Shown: positions 1-8,399, counted from the stretch's first letter. The stretch is 64,000 nt of DNA from Mycolicibacterium alvei (GCF_010727325.1 NZ_AP022565.1:1798001-1862000), one strand, 5' to 3'. The notes: generated by a model not told the origin, from the sequence alone. Numbers and translations: made by a program.

Positions 1-1
1 G

Positions 2-394
2 CGGGTACTGACGTCGGGTGACAGCCGCGTCGACGTCAAACTTGCCGCCGTCGACCCGGTGGTCCGGATCGCGCGCTGGGCCGCGCTCAGTTGCGGATCC
101 GACGCGCTGCCCACCACCGAGCGGATCGCGTCCGCCGCCGGCACCCGCTATCTCGATCCCGATGACGCCAGGGTGCTGGCGAAATGTCACGCGATCGGAT
201 CCAGCATCCGGTGGCGGCTGCGGGCCGCACGCTGGAACCCCGACGGTACCGAGGACCACGTCGACGAGCGTGTCGAGATGTCGGATCTGTCACCGCAGGA
301 CCGCACCGCGCTGCGCAGCATCGACCGTGAACTCACCGGAGTCCGGCGAAAACTCGACTACCTGGCGTCGACCTCGACGTTCTCCACGTGGTAA
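2..394 (+). CDS. DUF294-type nucleotidyltransferase-linked protein, C-terminal part (5' end outside window)
   Basis: The frame is open from the window edge to TAA at 392-394, so only about 130 C-terminal residues are seen. They look like the helical substrate-binding domain found behind DUF294 putative nucleotidyltransferase domains: a VDVKLAAVDPVVRIARWAAL helix, then TTERI and LDPDDARVL helices, and a closing LSPQDRTALRSIDRE segment. In complete members, cyclic-nucleotide-binding and/or CBS domains usually lie upstream; those would be outside the window. The stop overlaps the GTG of the Fic gene by 7 nt, so the two genes are probably co-translated. The family call is by motif resemblance only. 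Confidence 0.6.
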   Translation, partial: RVLTSGDSRVDVKLAAVDPVVRIARWAALSCGSDALPTTERIASAAGTRYLDPDDARVLAKCHAIGSSIRWRLRAARWNPDGTEDHVDERVEMSDLSPQDRTALRSIDRELTGVRRKLDYLASTSTFSTW

Positions 395-1317
395 CCACCA
401 AGCCCGAGGTCGGGTGCCACGCCCTGACCCAGACCATCGCCGCCGAGCGGCTGGAAGGCTGGCAACCCACGGCCGAACAGATCGCCTCCCTGACCGCTCT
501 GCTCGCCGGCGCGGTAAGTTTCGGCGAGTACCTCGGGCCGCAGCTCCCCACCACTGCCCCACCGCCGCGCCGGCGGGTGTTCGCCCGGCGTAGGCCGTAC
601 TTCACCCCGGGAACAACGTTGCTGCGCAACAACTTCGGTATACAGGATGCCGCGCTGCTCGCACAGCTGGAATACGTGGCGACCGCGGGCCGGATCCTGC
701 AGGTCCACCTGCATGCCCACGACACCGATCTGGACATCCGGTCGCTGCACCGGCATGTGTTCGGGGACGTGTACGCCTGGGCGGGCGAGCCACGCATCGT
801 CGAACTGCGCAAGGGCGACAGCATGTTCGGCTCGTGCGCACGGATTCCACGCGCCCTGGAAGCACTGCAGGTCGAGATCAGCAGGCTCGTCGACGAGGGC
901 ACCGAGATCGATGACGGCACGCTGTCCTATCGGCTGGCCCGAATCTATGCCGACTACAACCAGATCCACCCCTTCCGGGAAGGCAACGGACGCACCGGAA
1001 CCCTGCTGCTGCATCTTCTCGCCCACCGGGCCGGACGCCGCTTGTCTCTCGACGACCTGACCCGTGAGGAGTGGATCAGCGCGTCCCGCGACTCCATGCC
1101 GTTCCGGCGCGATGGCCGCGCCGACCCGCGGCCGTTCGTCGCGGTGCTGCGCGGACGGCTGCAGCTACGGATTCGGATCGGTCAGGTAGCGCTGGACGGC
1201 CGGCCCCATCCAGGCGACCAGATCGTCTATGCCGGCCGAGGCCAGCGGCTCGATCTTGAGTTGATAGCGGGCGAAGGCCAGACCGACCAGGTGGACGGTC
1301 ACCAACTCGACGCGTAG
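388..1317 (+). CDS. Fic/DOC family protein (putative AMPylator)
   Basis: A 309-aa protein with a Fic fold. Its active-site loop is HPFREGNGRTGT, with the catalytic His near residue 194, preceded by the usual FGDVYAWAGEPR segment (about 125-136). Fic enzymes move AMP or another nucleotide moiety from a nucleotide donor to a protein hydroxyl. The canonical motif is HxFx(D/E)GNGRxxR; here the last Arg is Thr, which may reduce or alter activity. No clear (S/T)xxxE(G/N) inhibitory helix was recognised. The GTG start overlaps the stop of the upstream DUF294-type gene, suggesting a two-gene unit. The last ~50 codons run antisense over the 3' end of the convergent TetR gene and do not resemble a domain, so the C-terminal tail may be incidental. 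Confidence 0.8.
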   Translation: MVTTKPEVGCHALTQTIAAERLEGWQPTAEQIASLTALLAGAVSFGEYLGPQLPTTAPPPRRRVFARRRPYFTPGTTLLRNNFGIQDAALLAQLEYVATAGRILQVHLHAHDTDLDIRSLHRHVFGDVYAWAGEPRIVELRKGDSMFGSCARIPRALEALQVEISRLVDEGTEIDDGTLSYRLARIYADYNQIHPFREGNGRTGTLLLHLLAHRAGRRLSLDDLTREEWISASRDSMPFRRDGRADPRPFVAVLRGRLQLRIRIGQVALDGRPHPGDQIVYAGRGQRLDLELIAGEGQTDQVDGHQLDA

Positions 1318-1764
1318 CTCGGCATTGTCGACGCCGAATTCCCCAGCAACCCGCTGAGCCACCGGCCCCGCCAGAGAATCGTGTAAGAGCTTGCGTGCCA
1401 ACGGTTGAATTCCCGCCGATCGCCACACCGTCAGCAAGGGGTCGAAGGACCAGCCCTCGTCCCACCGGCCAATGACATCACGGATCAGGCGTGCGCCGAT
1501 GTCGCCGGTTCCCTCGTCGAGCAGATTCGCCAGCTGATGCAACGGGTGTTGGGGGGTGTCGAGTACCGACGCGGTGAACAGGCCCTCCTTGTTGCCGAAG
1601 AAGTAGTAGACCATCGCGACATCCACACCGGCATCGGTGGCGATCCCCCGCACCGTCGCGCGCTCATAACCGTCACGCATGAAGCGTTCGCGCGCGGCGT
1701 CGATAATCCGCTGCTTGTTCTGTTGGCCGGTGCGCCACCGGCCGCTCCGCCGGGTCTCCGACAT
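1165..1764 (-). CDS. TetR family transcriptional regulator
   Basis: A 199-aa regulator. The N-terminal helix-turn-helix (about residues 13-60, NKQRIIDAARERFMRDGYERATVRGIATDAGVDVAMVYYFFGNK) is typical of TetR, with a divergent ligand-binding domain behind it. It is divergently transcribed from the methyltransferase/monooxygenase pair, and the 89-bp gap between them carries two copies of TCAAC-N4-GTTGA. It most likely represses itself and that pair until a small hydrophobic ligand binds. The ATG is at 1762-1764, with the first operator only about 15 bp upstream. The 3' end overlaps the convergent Fic frame by 153 bp. Confidence 0.9.
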   Translation of the reverse strand: MSETRRSGRWRTGQQNKQRIIDAARERFMRDGYERATVRGIATDAGVDVAMVYYFFGNKEGLFTASVLDTPQHPLHQLANLLDEGTGDIGARLIRDVIGRWDEGWSFDPLLTVWRSAGIQPLARKLLHDSLAGPVAQRVAGEFGVDNAELRVELVTVHLVGLAFARYQLKIEPLASAGIDDLVAWMGPAVQRYLTDPNP

Positions 1765-1779
1765 GGCGCGAAGTTTAGT

Positions 1780-1793
1780 TCAACAACCGTTGA
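1780..1793. promoter_or_regulatory. TetR operator candidate, site 1
   Basis: TCAACAACCGTTGA is an inverted repeat with 5-bp arms and a 4-nt spacer. It lies just upstream of the TetR start codon and shares its TCAAC-N4-GTTGA core with the second site 41 bp away. The placement suggests autoregulation by the TetR protein. Confidence 0.65.
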
Positions 1794-1820
1794 CCTATGT
1801 GGAAGCCGAGGCGTAACGTT

Positions 1821-1842
1821 TTCTTCAACAGTCGTTGAAGAA
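1821..1842. promoter_or_regulatory. TetR operator candidate, site 2
   Basis: A perfect inverted repeat with 9-bp arms (TTCTTCAAC / GTTGAAGAA) around a 4-nt spacer. It ends within the AAAGGAG ribosome binding site (1841-1847) of the methyltransferase gene, so a bound repressor would sit at the start of that transcript. The core matches site 1. Confidence 0.75.
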
Positions 1843-1853
1843 AGGAGTGCGAC

Positions 1854-2405
1854 ATGACCCAACGGCGACTCTGGTGGCGACACACCATCTCGGTGCTCAT
1901 CGCCCCCGCCACGATGACGATCTTCATTCCGGGCCTCATCATCTGGCTGACCGGCGTGAAACCCCCTGACCTGACCACGACTTCGGGTCTACTGCTCACC
2001 CTCGCGGGCGCAGCGTTGATCGCGTTCGGGCTGTGGTTCCTGGTCTGGACGGTGATCCTGTTCGACCGCATCGGAAAAGGAGCCCTGGCCATCGGATCTC
2101 CGGTCAACCTGGTCGTTCAAGGTCCGTACCGCCACGTCCGCAACCCGATGATGACCGCGGTGTTCTGCATCCAACTCGGTACCGCAGTGGCCACGGCCTC
2201 ACCCTGGCTCCTCGGTTGGTTCGCGCTGTTCTGCACGCTGACCGTGATCGCGATTCCAGCCTTCGAGGAACCCCACCTCCGCAGGCGGTTCGGCGCCCAG
2301 TACGACGAGTTCCGGCACAACGTTCCGCGGTGGATTCCGCGCTCAACCGCGTGGGTTCCGCAGTACTCCACCATTGATTCCGCAGCGCGGCACGGCACGT
2401 CATGA
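1854..2405 (+). CDS. Membrane methyltransferase, isoprenylcysteine carboxyl methyltransferase/PEMT-like
   Basis: A 183-aa protein with about four hydrophobic segments (residues 11-32, 43-70, 104-135). The C-terminal signature GPYRHVRNPMM followed by EEPHLRRRFGAQYDEFRHNVPRWIPR is characteristic of ICMT-like and phospholipid N-methyltransferases that use S-adenosylmethionine at the membrane. The bacterial substrate is unknown. AAAGGAG lies 7 nt before the ATG. Its TGA overlaps the ATG of the monooxygenase gene (ATGA), indicating translational coupling. Control by the divergent TetR is inferred from the two operators. Confidence 0.8.
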   Translation: MTQRRLWWRHTISVLIAPATMTIFIPGLIIWLTGVKPPDLTTTSGLLLTLAGAALIAFGLWFLVWTVILFDRIGKGALAIGSPVNLVVQGPYRHVRNPMMTAVFCIQLGTAVATASPWLLGWFALFCTLTVIAIPAFEEPHLRRRFGAQYDEFRHNVPRWIPRSTAWVPQYSTIDSAARHGTS

Positions 2406-3885
2406 CCACACAGGTCCTTGTCGTCGGTGCCGGACCGACCGGACTCACCATGGCGCTCGAGCTGGCAAGGCGGGGCGTCGGCGTCCGCATCGTCGACGCC
2501 GCCGCGGCGCCGACGACCGAAACCCGCGCACTCGGCGTCCAACCCAGGACCCTCGAGCTGTTCGAGAAGCTGGATCTTGCCGACGCCGCCGTGGCCAAAG
2601 GCGTTCCGGTCACTGAATTCAACGTCTTCAGTGAGGGAAAACGATTCCTGCATCTAGACATCCACACCTTGGACACCCCGCACCCCTACCTGCTGATGGT
2701 GCCGCAACCCCAGGTCGAGGAACTCCTGACCGCCCGGCTGGCCGACCACGGCGTCACCGTCGAACACGGCGTCGAACTGACCACACTCGCCCACGCCCCC
2801 GACGACGTCCGGGTCGGTCTGCGGCGTGACGGAACGACGAAAGAAGCCCACGCGTCGTGGGTCATCGGCTGCGACGGCGCACACAGCAGCGTGCGGCGTC
2901 AGCTCGGCGTGCCGTTCGTCGGCGCTGCATTTGAGGAGAACTTCGCCGTCGCCGACGTCCAGATGGACTGGTCATTGCGCTGTGACGTGTTCTACTCGTT
3001 CCTCAACCGGGCCGGTTCGTCGCGTTCTTTCCGATGCCCGCCGGCCTGCACCGCCTCACCATCGCGTACGGACCCAGCCAATCCCCCGTGGGGGGAGTAA
3101 CTTTCGAGGAGCTGCAGACCGCCGTGGAACGGTGCGCGCCGGCCGGGGCCCGCATCTCCGAGATCACCTATGCCGGCCGATTTCGCATCAACCAACGCAA
3201 GGTGGCCCGGCATTCTGTCGGGCGGGTCTTCCTCGCCGGCGACGCAGCGCATGTGCACTCTGTGGTGGGCGGGCAGGGAATGAACACCGGCATCCAGGAC
3301 GCGTTCAACCTTGGCTGGAAACTAGCGGCTGTGGTGCACGGTCAAGCTGCGCCGGAGATACTCGACAGTTATGCGGCCGAACGCTCCCCGGTGGCACACC
3401 GACTGGTGAAGGGAACTCGGAGGGCAACCCGGATGACCCTGTTGCGCAACCCAATTGCCGCCGCCGCCCGTCGCCATCTGGCGCCACATGTCACCGCCCG
3501 GCCGGCCGTCCAGCGCGTCTTGCAGCGCGCACTGACCCAGCTCGACGTGTCGTACCGCGATCGCACCGGAGGTGCCAATGACACGCACCTGGCAGTCGGC
3601 GACCGATTCCCGCGCATCAACGTGCTCGACTCATCCAGGTTCACGCTGCTGCATTCCGGTCCGGAGCCGCCCGGACTCCATGCCGCAATCGGGCCTCATG
3701 CGGAGCTGATCGATGTCAGGCACGACACCGCTCAGGCGGGATACGGGGGGCTCACGCTCGTGCGTCCCGACGGTTACGTCGCACTGCTCGATTGCAATGT
3801 CCACGAACTCCGCGACTACCTCGGTCGGACCTTCGCTCGCCCCGCGGCCGGCGACTACACTGCGGCAACGGGTCACGACAGTTAG
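2402..3885 (+). pseudogene. FAD-dependent monooxygenase (PheA/TfdB family), frameshifted
   Basis: Two frames together encode one flavoprotein aromatic hydroxylase. 2402-3100 carries the Rossmann motif VVGAGPTG (residues 7-14) and the second FAD/NADPH motif VIGCDGAHSSVRRQLG. The frame beginning before ATG 3034 carries the third motif, GRVFLAGDAAHVHSVVGGQGMN, and the C-terminal thioredoxin-like tail, ending at 3885. Reading PGRFVAFFPMPAGLHRL in the second frame joins smoothly to FYSFLN in the first if one base is restored near 3006-3010. No slippery heptamer is seen. It is therefore either a recent pseudogene or an assembly error. It would form an operon with the upstream methyltransferase. Confidence 0.8.
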
Positions 3886-3888
3886 CCG

Positions 3889-4185
3889 CTACTCCGGCCC
3901 CTCGGACTCCGCCTGGTCCTTGTACTCCCAGCTCGCCCCCGCGGTCAATGTGCCGGGTTCCAACTCGGTGCGACCGGCGTCACGCACATGCACCGTCTGC
4001 GCCAGAATCTCATCAGGCTTGCCCCCGATCACGATGACCGGGTGCTCGTATTCGATGCCGTAGAGCTTGAGTGCGGCATGCACGGCGTGCGCGGCGGCCT
4101 TGCCGCGCGACATCTTGGCGTTCGAGTTGACCCTGATCACCAGCCGGCGTTCCGGTGCTTCGGCGTCTTCGGCGTCCATGCGCAT
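3889..4185 (-). CDS. Pth2-like (PTRHD) peptidyl-tRNA hydrolase family protein
   Basis: About 98 aa from ATG 4183-4185. KMSRGKAAAHAVHAALKLYG corresponds to the KMxxGKxAAQxxHA signature of archaeal/eukaryotic-type peptidyl-tRNA hydrolase 2, and VRDAGRTELEPGTLTA to its conserved C-terminal DAGRTxxxPGTxT segment. Family members cleave peptidyl-tRNA, though the short actinobacterial versions are uncharacterised. An in-frame start at 4242 is possible but lies against the divergent HNH gene; the internal start fits the family better. The stop is 3 bp from the convergent monooxygenase frame. Confidence 0.65.
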   Translation of the reverse strand: MRMDAEDAEAPERRLVIRVNSNAKMSRGKAAAHAVHAALKLYGIEYEHPVIVIGGKPDEILAQTVHVRDAGRTELEPGTLTAGASWEYKDQAESEGPE

Positions 4186-4249
4186 CAGCCTAGAGCGCGC
4201 TCCGTCGCTGAGCACAAAACTTGTCGTACCCCCTTGAGACAATGACGTT

Positions 4250-5533
4250 ATGTCTTCGACCGCAGCCGCTTTCGATGGTGAGGTGAGCCCTGCACAGCGG
4301 CTGGAGGGGTTGTTCGGGGAGTTGGAGGAGCTGACCGGTCAACGCAATGCGATCGACGGCCGCATCGTGGAGATCGCGGCCGAGATCGACCGTGATGAGT
4401 TGTGGGGCATGACCGGTGCCCGCTCGATGAAGGCGTTGATGGCCTGGAAAACCGGCGTCACCCCACGCAATGCCGAGGTCGTGGTGGCGGTGGCGCGGCG
4501 ACTCGACGAGTTTCCCCGCTGCGTGCAGGGGCTGTGTGAGGGTCGGTTGTCGCTGGATCAGGTGGGGGTGATCGCCGAGAAAGCCGCCGACGGATCCGAT
4601 ACGCATTACGCGGAGTTGGCGGCGGTAGCGACGGTCGATCAGTTGCGTACCGCGGTCAAGCTGGAGCCCCGCCGCGAGCCCGAATCGGAATTAGAGCCGG
4701 GTCCCGATCCGGGGCGGTCGATCACCAAAACCGACGAGGGTGAGTACACGACCTATCGGATCCGGTTGACCCGGTTGGAGGCGGCGAAGTTCGACGCCGC
4801 CCGCCAGTCCCATCATGACGGATTGGTCGCGGACTGGAAACGCGATCACGACACCGATGACAGCGAACCCGACGGTGAGGTCGAGGCACCGCCATTCCCC
4901 ACCAGTGTGGATGCGTTCATGAGCCTGGTCGAGACCGGCTGGGATATCGAGGCGGCACGCCGTCCACACGGGCAGCACACCACCGCAGTGGTGCATCTCG
5001 ATCTCGACAAGGATGGCGACAAGCCCGTCGCCACACTGCATCTGGGTCCGCTGCTGACCGACGATGAACGACGCGACCTGCTGTGTGACGCCACCTGTGA
5101 AGTCTGGTTTGAGCGGTCTGGCCAGGTGATCGGCTCCGGACGCACCACTCGTCAGATCAGCCGCCGACTGCGCCGGGCCCTGGAGCACCGCGACCAGGGC
5201 TGTCGGGTTCCTGGCTGCGGGGCTACCCGTGGTTTGCACGCCCACCACATCCGACACTGGGAAGACGGCGGACCCACCGAACTTCACAACCTCGTACTCG
5301 TCTGCCCGTATCACCACCGCCTGCACCATCGGGGCGGCATCACCATCACCGGGCCCGCCGACCGGCTGGTGGTCACCGACAGCGCCGGACAGCGGTTACA
5401 CGACGGGTCGCTGGCCCGCCCACCCACAACACCCCCACCTGATGTCCCGCCGTGCCCCGGACCGACCGGGGAACGCGCGGAATGGTGGTGGTACCAACCC
5501 TTCCAACCACAGCCACCACCGAAAGTCGCATAA
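4250..5533 (+). CDS. DUF222 and HNH endonuclease domain protein (REP13E12 family)
   Basis: A 427-aa protein with the two-part structure of mycobacterial 13E12 repeat proteins. The N-terminal helical DUF222 region (about 10-290) is followed by an HNH nuclease domain: CRVPGC...LHAHHIRHWEDGGPTELHNLVLVCPYHHRLHH (about 322-364), with metal- and phosphate-binding histidines intact. A Pro-rich tail ends the protein. Such genes occur in multiple copies per genome and are considered repeat-like elements; several in M. tuberculosis belong to the LexA regulon, but I see no TCGAAC-N4-GTTCGA box upstream here. Function is unknown. Confidence 0.9.
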   Translation: MSSTAAAFDGEVSPAQRLEGLFGELEELTGQRNAIDGRIVEIAAEIDRDELWGMTGARSMKALMAWKTGVTPRNAEVVVAVARRLDEFPRCVQGLCEGRLSLDQVGVIAEKAADGSDTHYAELAAVATVDQLRTAVKLEPRREPESELEPGPDPGRSITKTDEGEYTTYRIRLTRLEAAKFDAARQSHHDGLVADWKRDHDTDDSEPDGEVEAPPFPTSVDAFMSLVETGWDIEAARRPHGQHTTAVVHLDLDKDGDKPVATLHLGPLLTDDERRDLLCDATCEVWFERSGQVIGSGRTTRQISRRLRRALEHRDQGCRVPGCGATRGLHAHHIRHWEDGGPTELHNLVLVCPYHHRLHHRGGITITGPADRLVVTDSAGQRLHDGSLARPPTTPPPDVPPCPGPTGERAEWWWYQPFQPQPPPKVA

Positions 5534-5567
5534 CGCGACCCTTCGTCAACGGCGAGATCGCCGCCCG

Positions 5568-6260
5568 TCACGGCTCCTCGGAAACCACTTCCCGCAGGAA
5601 CTCCCCGCCGTGGATCGCGGCGAGCAGTGAATTCTCCGAGGTGCGGTTGGCGGTGAACAACAGCTCGTCGCCGGCTTCGAGCACATCGTCGGGGGTGGGC
5701 ATCCTGACCTTGTTTCCGCGGACGACGGTGACCAGCGCGGTGTCCACCGGCAAGTCCAGGCGGTCCACCCGCTGACCGACTACCGGGTTGTCTTCCGGCA
5801 GCGTGAGTTTGGTCAGCTCTACCCGGCCGCCGCGCAGTGTCATCAACCGCACCATATGTCCGACGTCGATTGCGCCCTCGACGCCGGACACCAACGAGCC
5901 CGGTGTCGAGACCGCGACGTCGATGCCCCAGTCCTGGCCGAACAGCCACTGGTTGCGGATGTCGTTGATCCGGGCGACCACCCGCGGCACGCCGAACTCG
6001 GACTTGGCCAGCAATCCGACCACCAGATTCGACTTGTCGTCACCGGTGGCGGCGATCAGCACGTCGGCGGTTTCGATCCCGGCGCCCTCCATCGCGGAGA
6101 GCTCGCAGGCGTCGGCCAGCAACCAATCGGCGTCGGGCACCGTGTGCGGCTCGTACCGCCGGTGCAACTGCTCGATCAACAAGACCTTGTGGCTATTGTC
6201 GAGCAACTCACGCGCCACGGAGCGGCCCACGTTGCCCGCTCCGGCGATCACGACTCGCAT
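5568..6260 (-). CDS. TrkA-type (KTN/RCK) K+ transport regulatory protein
   Basis: 230 aa from ATG 6258-6260, chosen because the Rossmann motif VVIAGAGNVGRSVA then begins at residue 3. The N-terminal RCK_N domain binds NAD(H) or a nucleotide; a TrkA_C domain (about 135-220, ending in the DELLFTA segment) binds ligands that gate potassium channels or transporters. It is divergent from a CPA1-type antiporter that carries its own TrkA_C domain, so the locus as a whole looks like potassium/pH homeostasis. M. tuberculosis has paired TrkA proteins (ceoB/ceoC); only one is present here. Confidence 0.85.
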   Translation of the reverse strand: MRVVIAGAGNVGRSVARELLDNSHKVLLIEQLHRRYEPHTVPDADWLLADACELSAMEGAGIETADVLIAATGDDKSNLVVGLLAKSEFGVPRVVARINDIRNQWLFGQDWGIDVAVSTPGSLVSGVEGAIDVGHMVRLMTLRGGRVELTKLTLPEDNPVVGQRVDRLDLPVDTALVTVVRGNKVRMPTPDDVLEAGDELLFTANRTSENSLLAAIHGGEFLREVVSEEP

Positions 6261-6339
6261 CTTCCGTCCGCCCACTCCACCATTTTCGCCTATCGGCATG
6301 GTCCACCCAGGGTCCATTGTCCTGATTAACTAATTCCCG

Positions 6340-7836
6340 ATGAGTCTGAACCAGCTCTACCTCACTTTGCTCACCGGCGGCATCGTGCTGCTGGCGAGCA
6401 TCATCGGCACGCGGGTGGCGACCCGAATCGGCTTTCCCAGCCTGCTGTTCTTCCTGGCAGTCGGCATGGTTCTGGGAGTCGACGGGATCGGGCTGGATTT
6501 CAACAACGTCGAACTGGCCCGCAACGTGTGCACCACGGCCTTGGCGATCGTGCTCGTCGAGGGCGGCCTGACCACCCGTTTTTCCGATATCCGCGGAGTT
6601 TTGGCACCCGCGGGCGTGCTGGCCACCGTCGGAGTCTTGATCAGCACGGCCATCACCGCCGTCGGCGCACATCTGCTGCTGGGTATGGACTGGCAACTCG
6701 CCCTGCTGCTCGGTGCCATCGTCTCCTCCACCGACGCGGCCGCAGTGTTCTCGGTACTGCGGATCCTGCCGCTGCCCCGCCGACTGGCCGGACTACTGGA
6801 GGCCGAATCCGGTTTCAACGACGCACCGGCCGTCATCCTGGTGCTGACGTTCAGCGTGGTGCCGTTCGTGTTCCACCCCGAGGGCGCCATCACCGGCCTC
6901 GTATACGAATTGGTTACCGGTTCCCTGCTGGGCCTGGCCATCGGGTTCGCCGGTGCATTTGCCCTGCGTCGCATCGCGCTGCCGGCCTCGGGGCTCTACC
7001 CGATCGCCACGTTCGGACTGGGCCTGATCGCATTCGCCGCCGCAGGCAGCGCGCACGCCAGCGGCTTCATCGCCGCGTACCTGTCCGCGGTGGTCCTCGC
7101 AAACTCTGGCCTGCCGCACAAGTCCGCCACCCGGTCGTTCGCCGAAGGGGTGGGCTGGCTGGCCCAGATCGGGTTGTTCGTCCTGCTCGGCCTGCTCGTC
7201 AATCCCCACGATCTGGCCGATGACCTCGTCCCGGCGATCGCCATCGGGCTGGTATTGCTGTTGATCGCCCGCCCGGCGTCGGTGGTCCTGTCGCTGGCCG
7301 GATTCCGTATCCCGTTGCGCGAACAGCTCTTCCTGTCCTGGGCGGGCCTGCGCGGTGCCGTGCCGATCGTGCTGGCCACGTTCCCGATCGTCGCCGGGGT
7401 GCCCGACAGCTACCGCCTGCTCAACATCGTGTTCGTCCTCGTGGTGATCTTCACCCTGATCCAGGCGCCCAGCATCCGATTCGTGGCGAACGCGCTCGGG
7501 CTGATCACCCGCGACGTCACCCGCGAAATTCAAGTGGAAGCCGCACCACTGGACGTACTCGACGCCGAGCTGCTGACCATGACGGTGCAGCCCCACTCCC
7601 GGTTGCACAACGTGACGATCCTCGAACTGCGGCTGCCCGATCCGGCGGTGATCACGCTGATCATCCGCAACGGCCGCACCTTTGTTCCGCTGCCGGACAC
7701 CCGCATCGCCATCGGCGATGAACTGCTCATCGTCACCACCAGCAAGATGCGCACCGCCGCCGAGGCGCGGATGCGCGCGGTGAGCCGACGGGGCAAACTC
7801 GCGTACTGGTTCGACGAGTACGGGCTCGAGGACTGA
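6340..7836 (+). CDS. CPA1-family K+/H+ (or Na+/H+) antiporter with C-terminal TrkA_C domain
   Basis: A 498-aa polytopic membrane protein with about 12 transmembrane segments over residues 5-390. The conserved antiporter core SSTDAAAVFSVLR and ESGFNDAPAVI contains the acidic residues used in cation/proton exchange. Residues ~400-485 form a TrkA_C/RCK_C regulatory domain (FVPLPDTRIAIGDELLIVT), the NhaP2/CvrA arrangement. It is divergent from the TrkA-type gene with a gap of about 80 bp. Expected role: electroneutral K+ (or Na+) efflux in exchange for H+. Confidence 0.85.
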   Translation: MSLNQLYLTLLTGGIVLLASIIGTRVATRIGFPSLLFFLAVGMVLGVDGIGLDFNNVELARNVCTTALAIVLVEGGLTTRFSDIRGVLAPAGVLATVGVLISTAITAVGAHLLLGMDWQLALLLGAIVSSTDAAAVFSVLRILPLPRRLAGLLEAESGFNDAPAVILVLTFSVVPFVFHPEGAITGLVYELVTGSLLGLAIGFAGAFALRRIALPASGLYPIATFGLGLIAFAAAGSAHASGFIAAYLSAVVLANSGLPHKSATRSFAEGVGWLAQIGLFVLLGLLVNPHDLADDLVPAIAIGLVLLLIARPASVVLSLAGFRIPLREQLFLSWAGLRGAVPIVLATFPIVAGVPDSYRLLNIVFVLVVIFTLIQAPSIRFVANALGLITRDVTREIQVEAAPLDVLDAELLTMTVQPHSRLHNVTILELRLPDPAVITLIIRNGRTFVPLPDTRIAIGDELLIVTTSKMRTAAEARMRAVSRRGKLAYWFDEYGLED

Positions 7837-7930
7837 CGTCCGTGAATTCGAGAACGCAGGCGCGCAAGCCGATTTCGGCAATCCAGCGGACAATGTGAGC
7901 GCGCCGGGCGAGTCGACTTGACGACAACGG

Positions 7931-7946
7931 TCGAACGCGTGTTCTA
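7931..7946. promoter_or_regulatory. LexA (SOS) box candidate
   Basis: TCGAACGCGTGTTCTA matches the mycobacterial SOS-box consensus TCGAAC-N4-GTTCGA at 11 of 12 specified positions. It overlaps a possible promoter: TTGACG at 7918 and TAATAT at 7945, with a long 21-nt spacer. It lies 54 bp upstream of the GTG at 8001. Inferred from sequence only. Confidence 0.45.
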
Positions 7947-8000
7947 ATATCTGCGACCGCCAGCCCGCCTAGCACGAGCCGATGTTCGAGAGGGAATTCA

Positions 8001-8399
8001 GTGACGATAACTGCAGAAGCCCAGGCACCAGAAGCCTTGGCCGCCGACTCCGACAGCGCCGCACCCACCGTTGAAGCTCCCGTCGAGGAGAAGCCCAGGA
8101 AAGCACCTGCCAAGAAGGGCCCGGGCAAGAAAGCCAAGACCATCGAGCTGACCCTCGCCGTCACCGGTACCGCCGACGGCGAGTGGCGCGCCGAGCTCAA
8201 GCAGGGCACCACCTACCTTGCTCGCGACCTATCGGTCGCGGCTGCCGCCGTCTCCCGCGCGGCAAAGGAGCTCCACGATGACCTCGCCACCCCGATCGAT
8301 GCGGTGATCGAGGAGGCCCGTGCTCAGCAGGCCGCCAAGGTTGCCGCCCTCGAAGCCGAGCTCGAGGCGGCGCGAAAGGTTTTGTCCGACTTGGAGTGA
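8001..8399 (+). CDS. Conserved actinobacterial Lys/Ala-rich protein of unknown function
   Basis: A 132-aa protein that I do not assign to a characterised family. It has an acidic, Ala/Glu-rich N-terminus (1-33), a Lys/Pro/Gly-rich basic stretch (34-50, KPRKAPAKKGPGKKAK), a compact middle part (52-90) resembling a small alpha/beta fold, and a C-terminal Ala/Glu coiled coil (about 95-132). The basic tail plus coiled coil suggests a nucleic-acid- or protein-binding role, but that is inference. The GTG is preceded by GAGAGGGA. A LexA-like box lies upstream. Confidence 0.75.
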   Translation: MTITAEAQAPEALAADSDSAAPTVEAPVEEKPRKAPAKKGPGKKAKTIELTLAVTGTADGEWRAELKQGTTYLARDLSVAAAAVSRAAKELHDDLATPIDAVIEEARAQQAAKVAALEAELEAARKVLSDLE

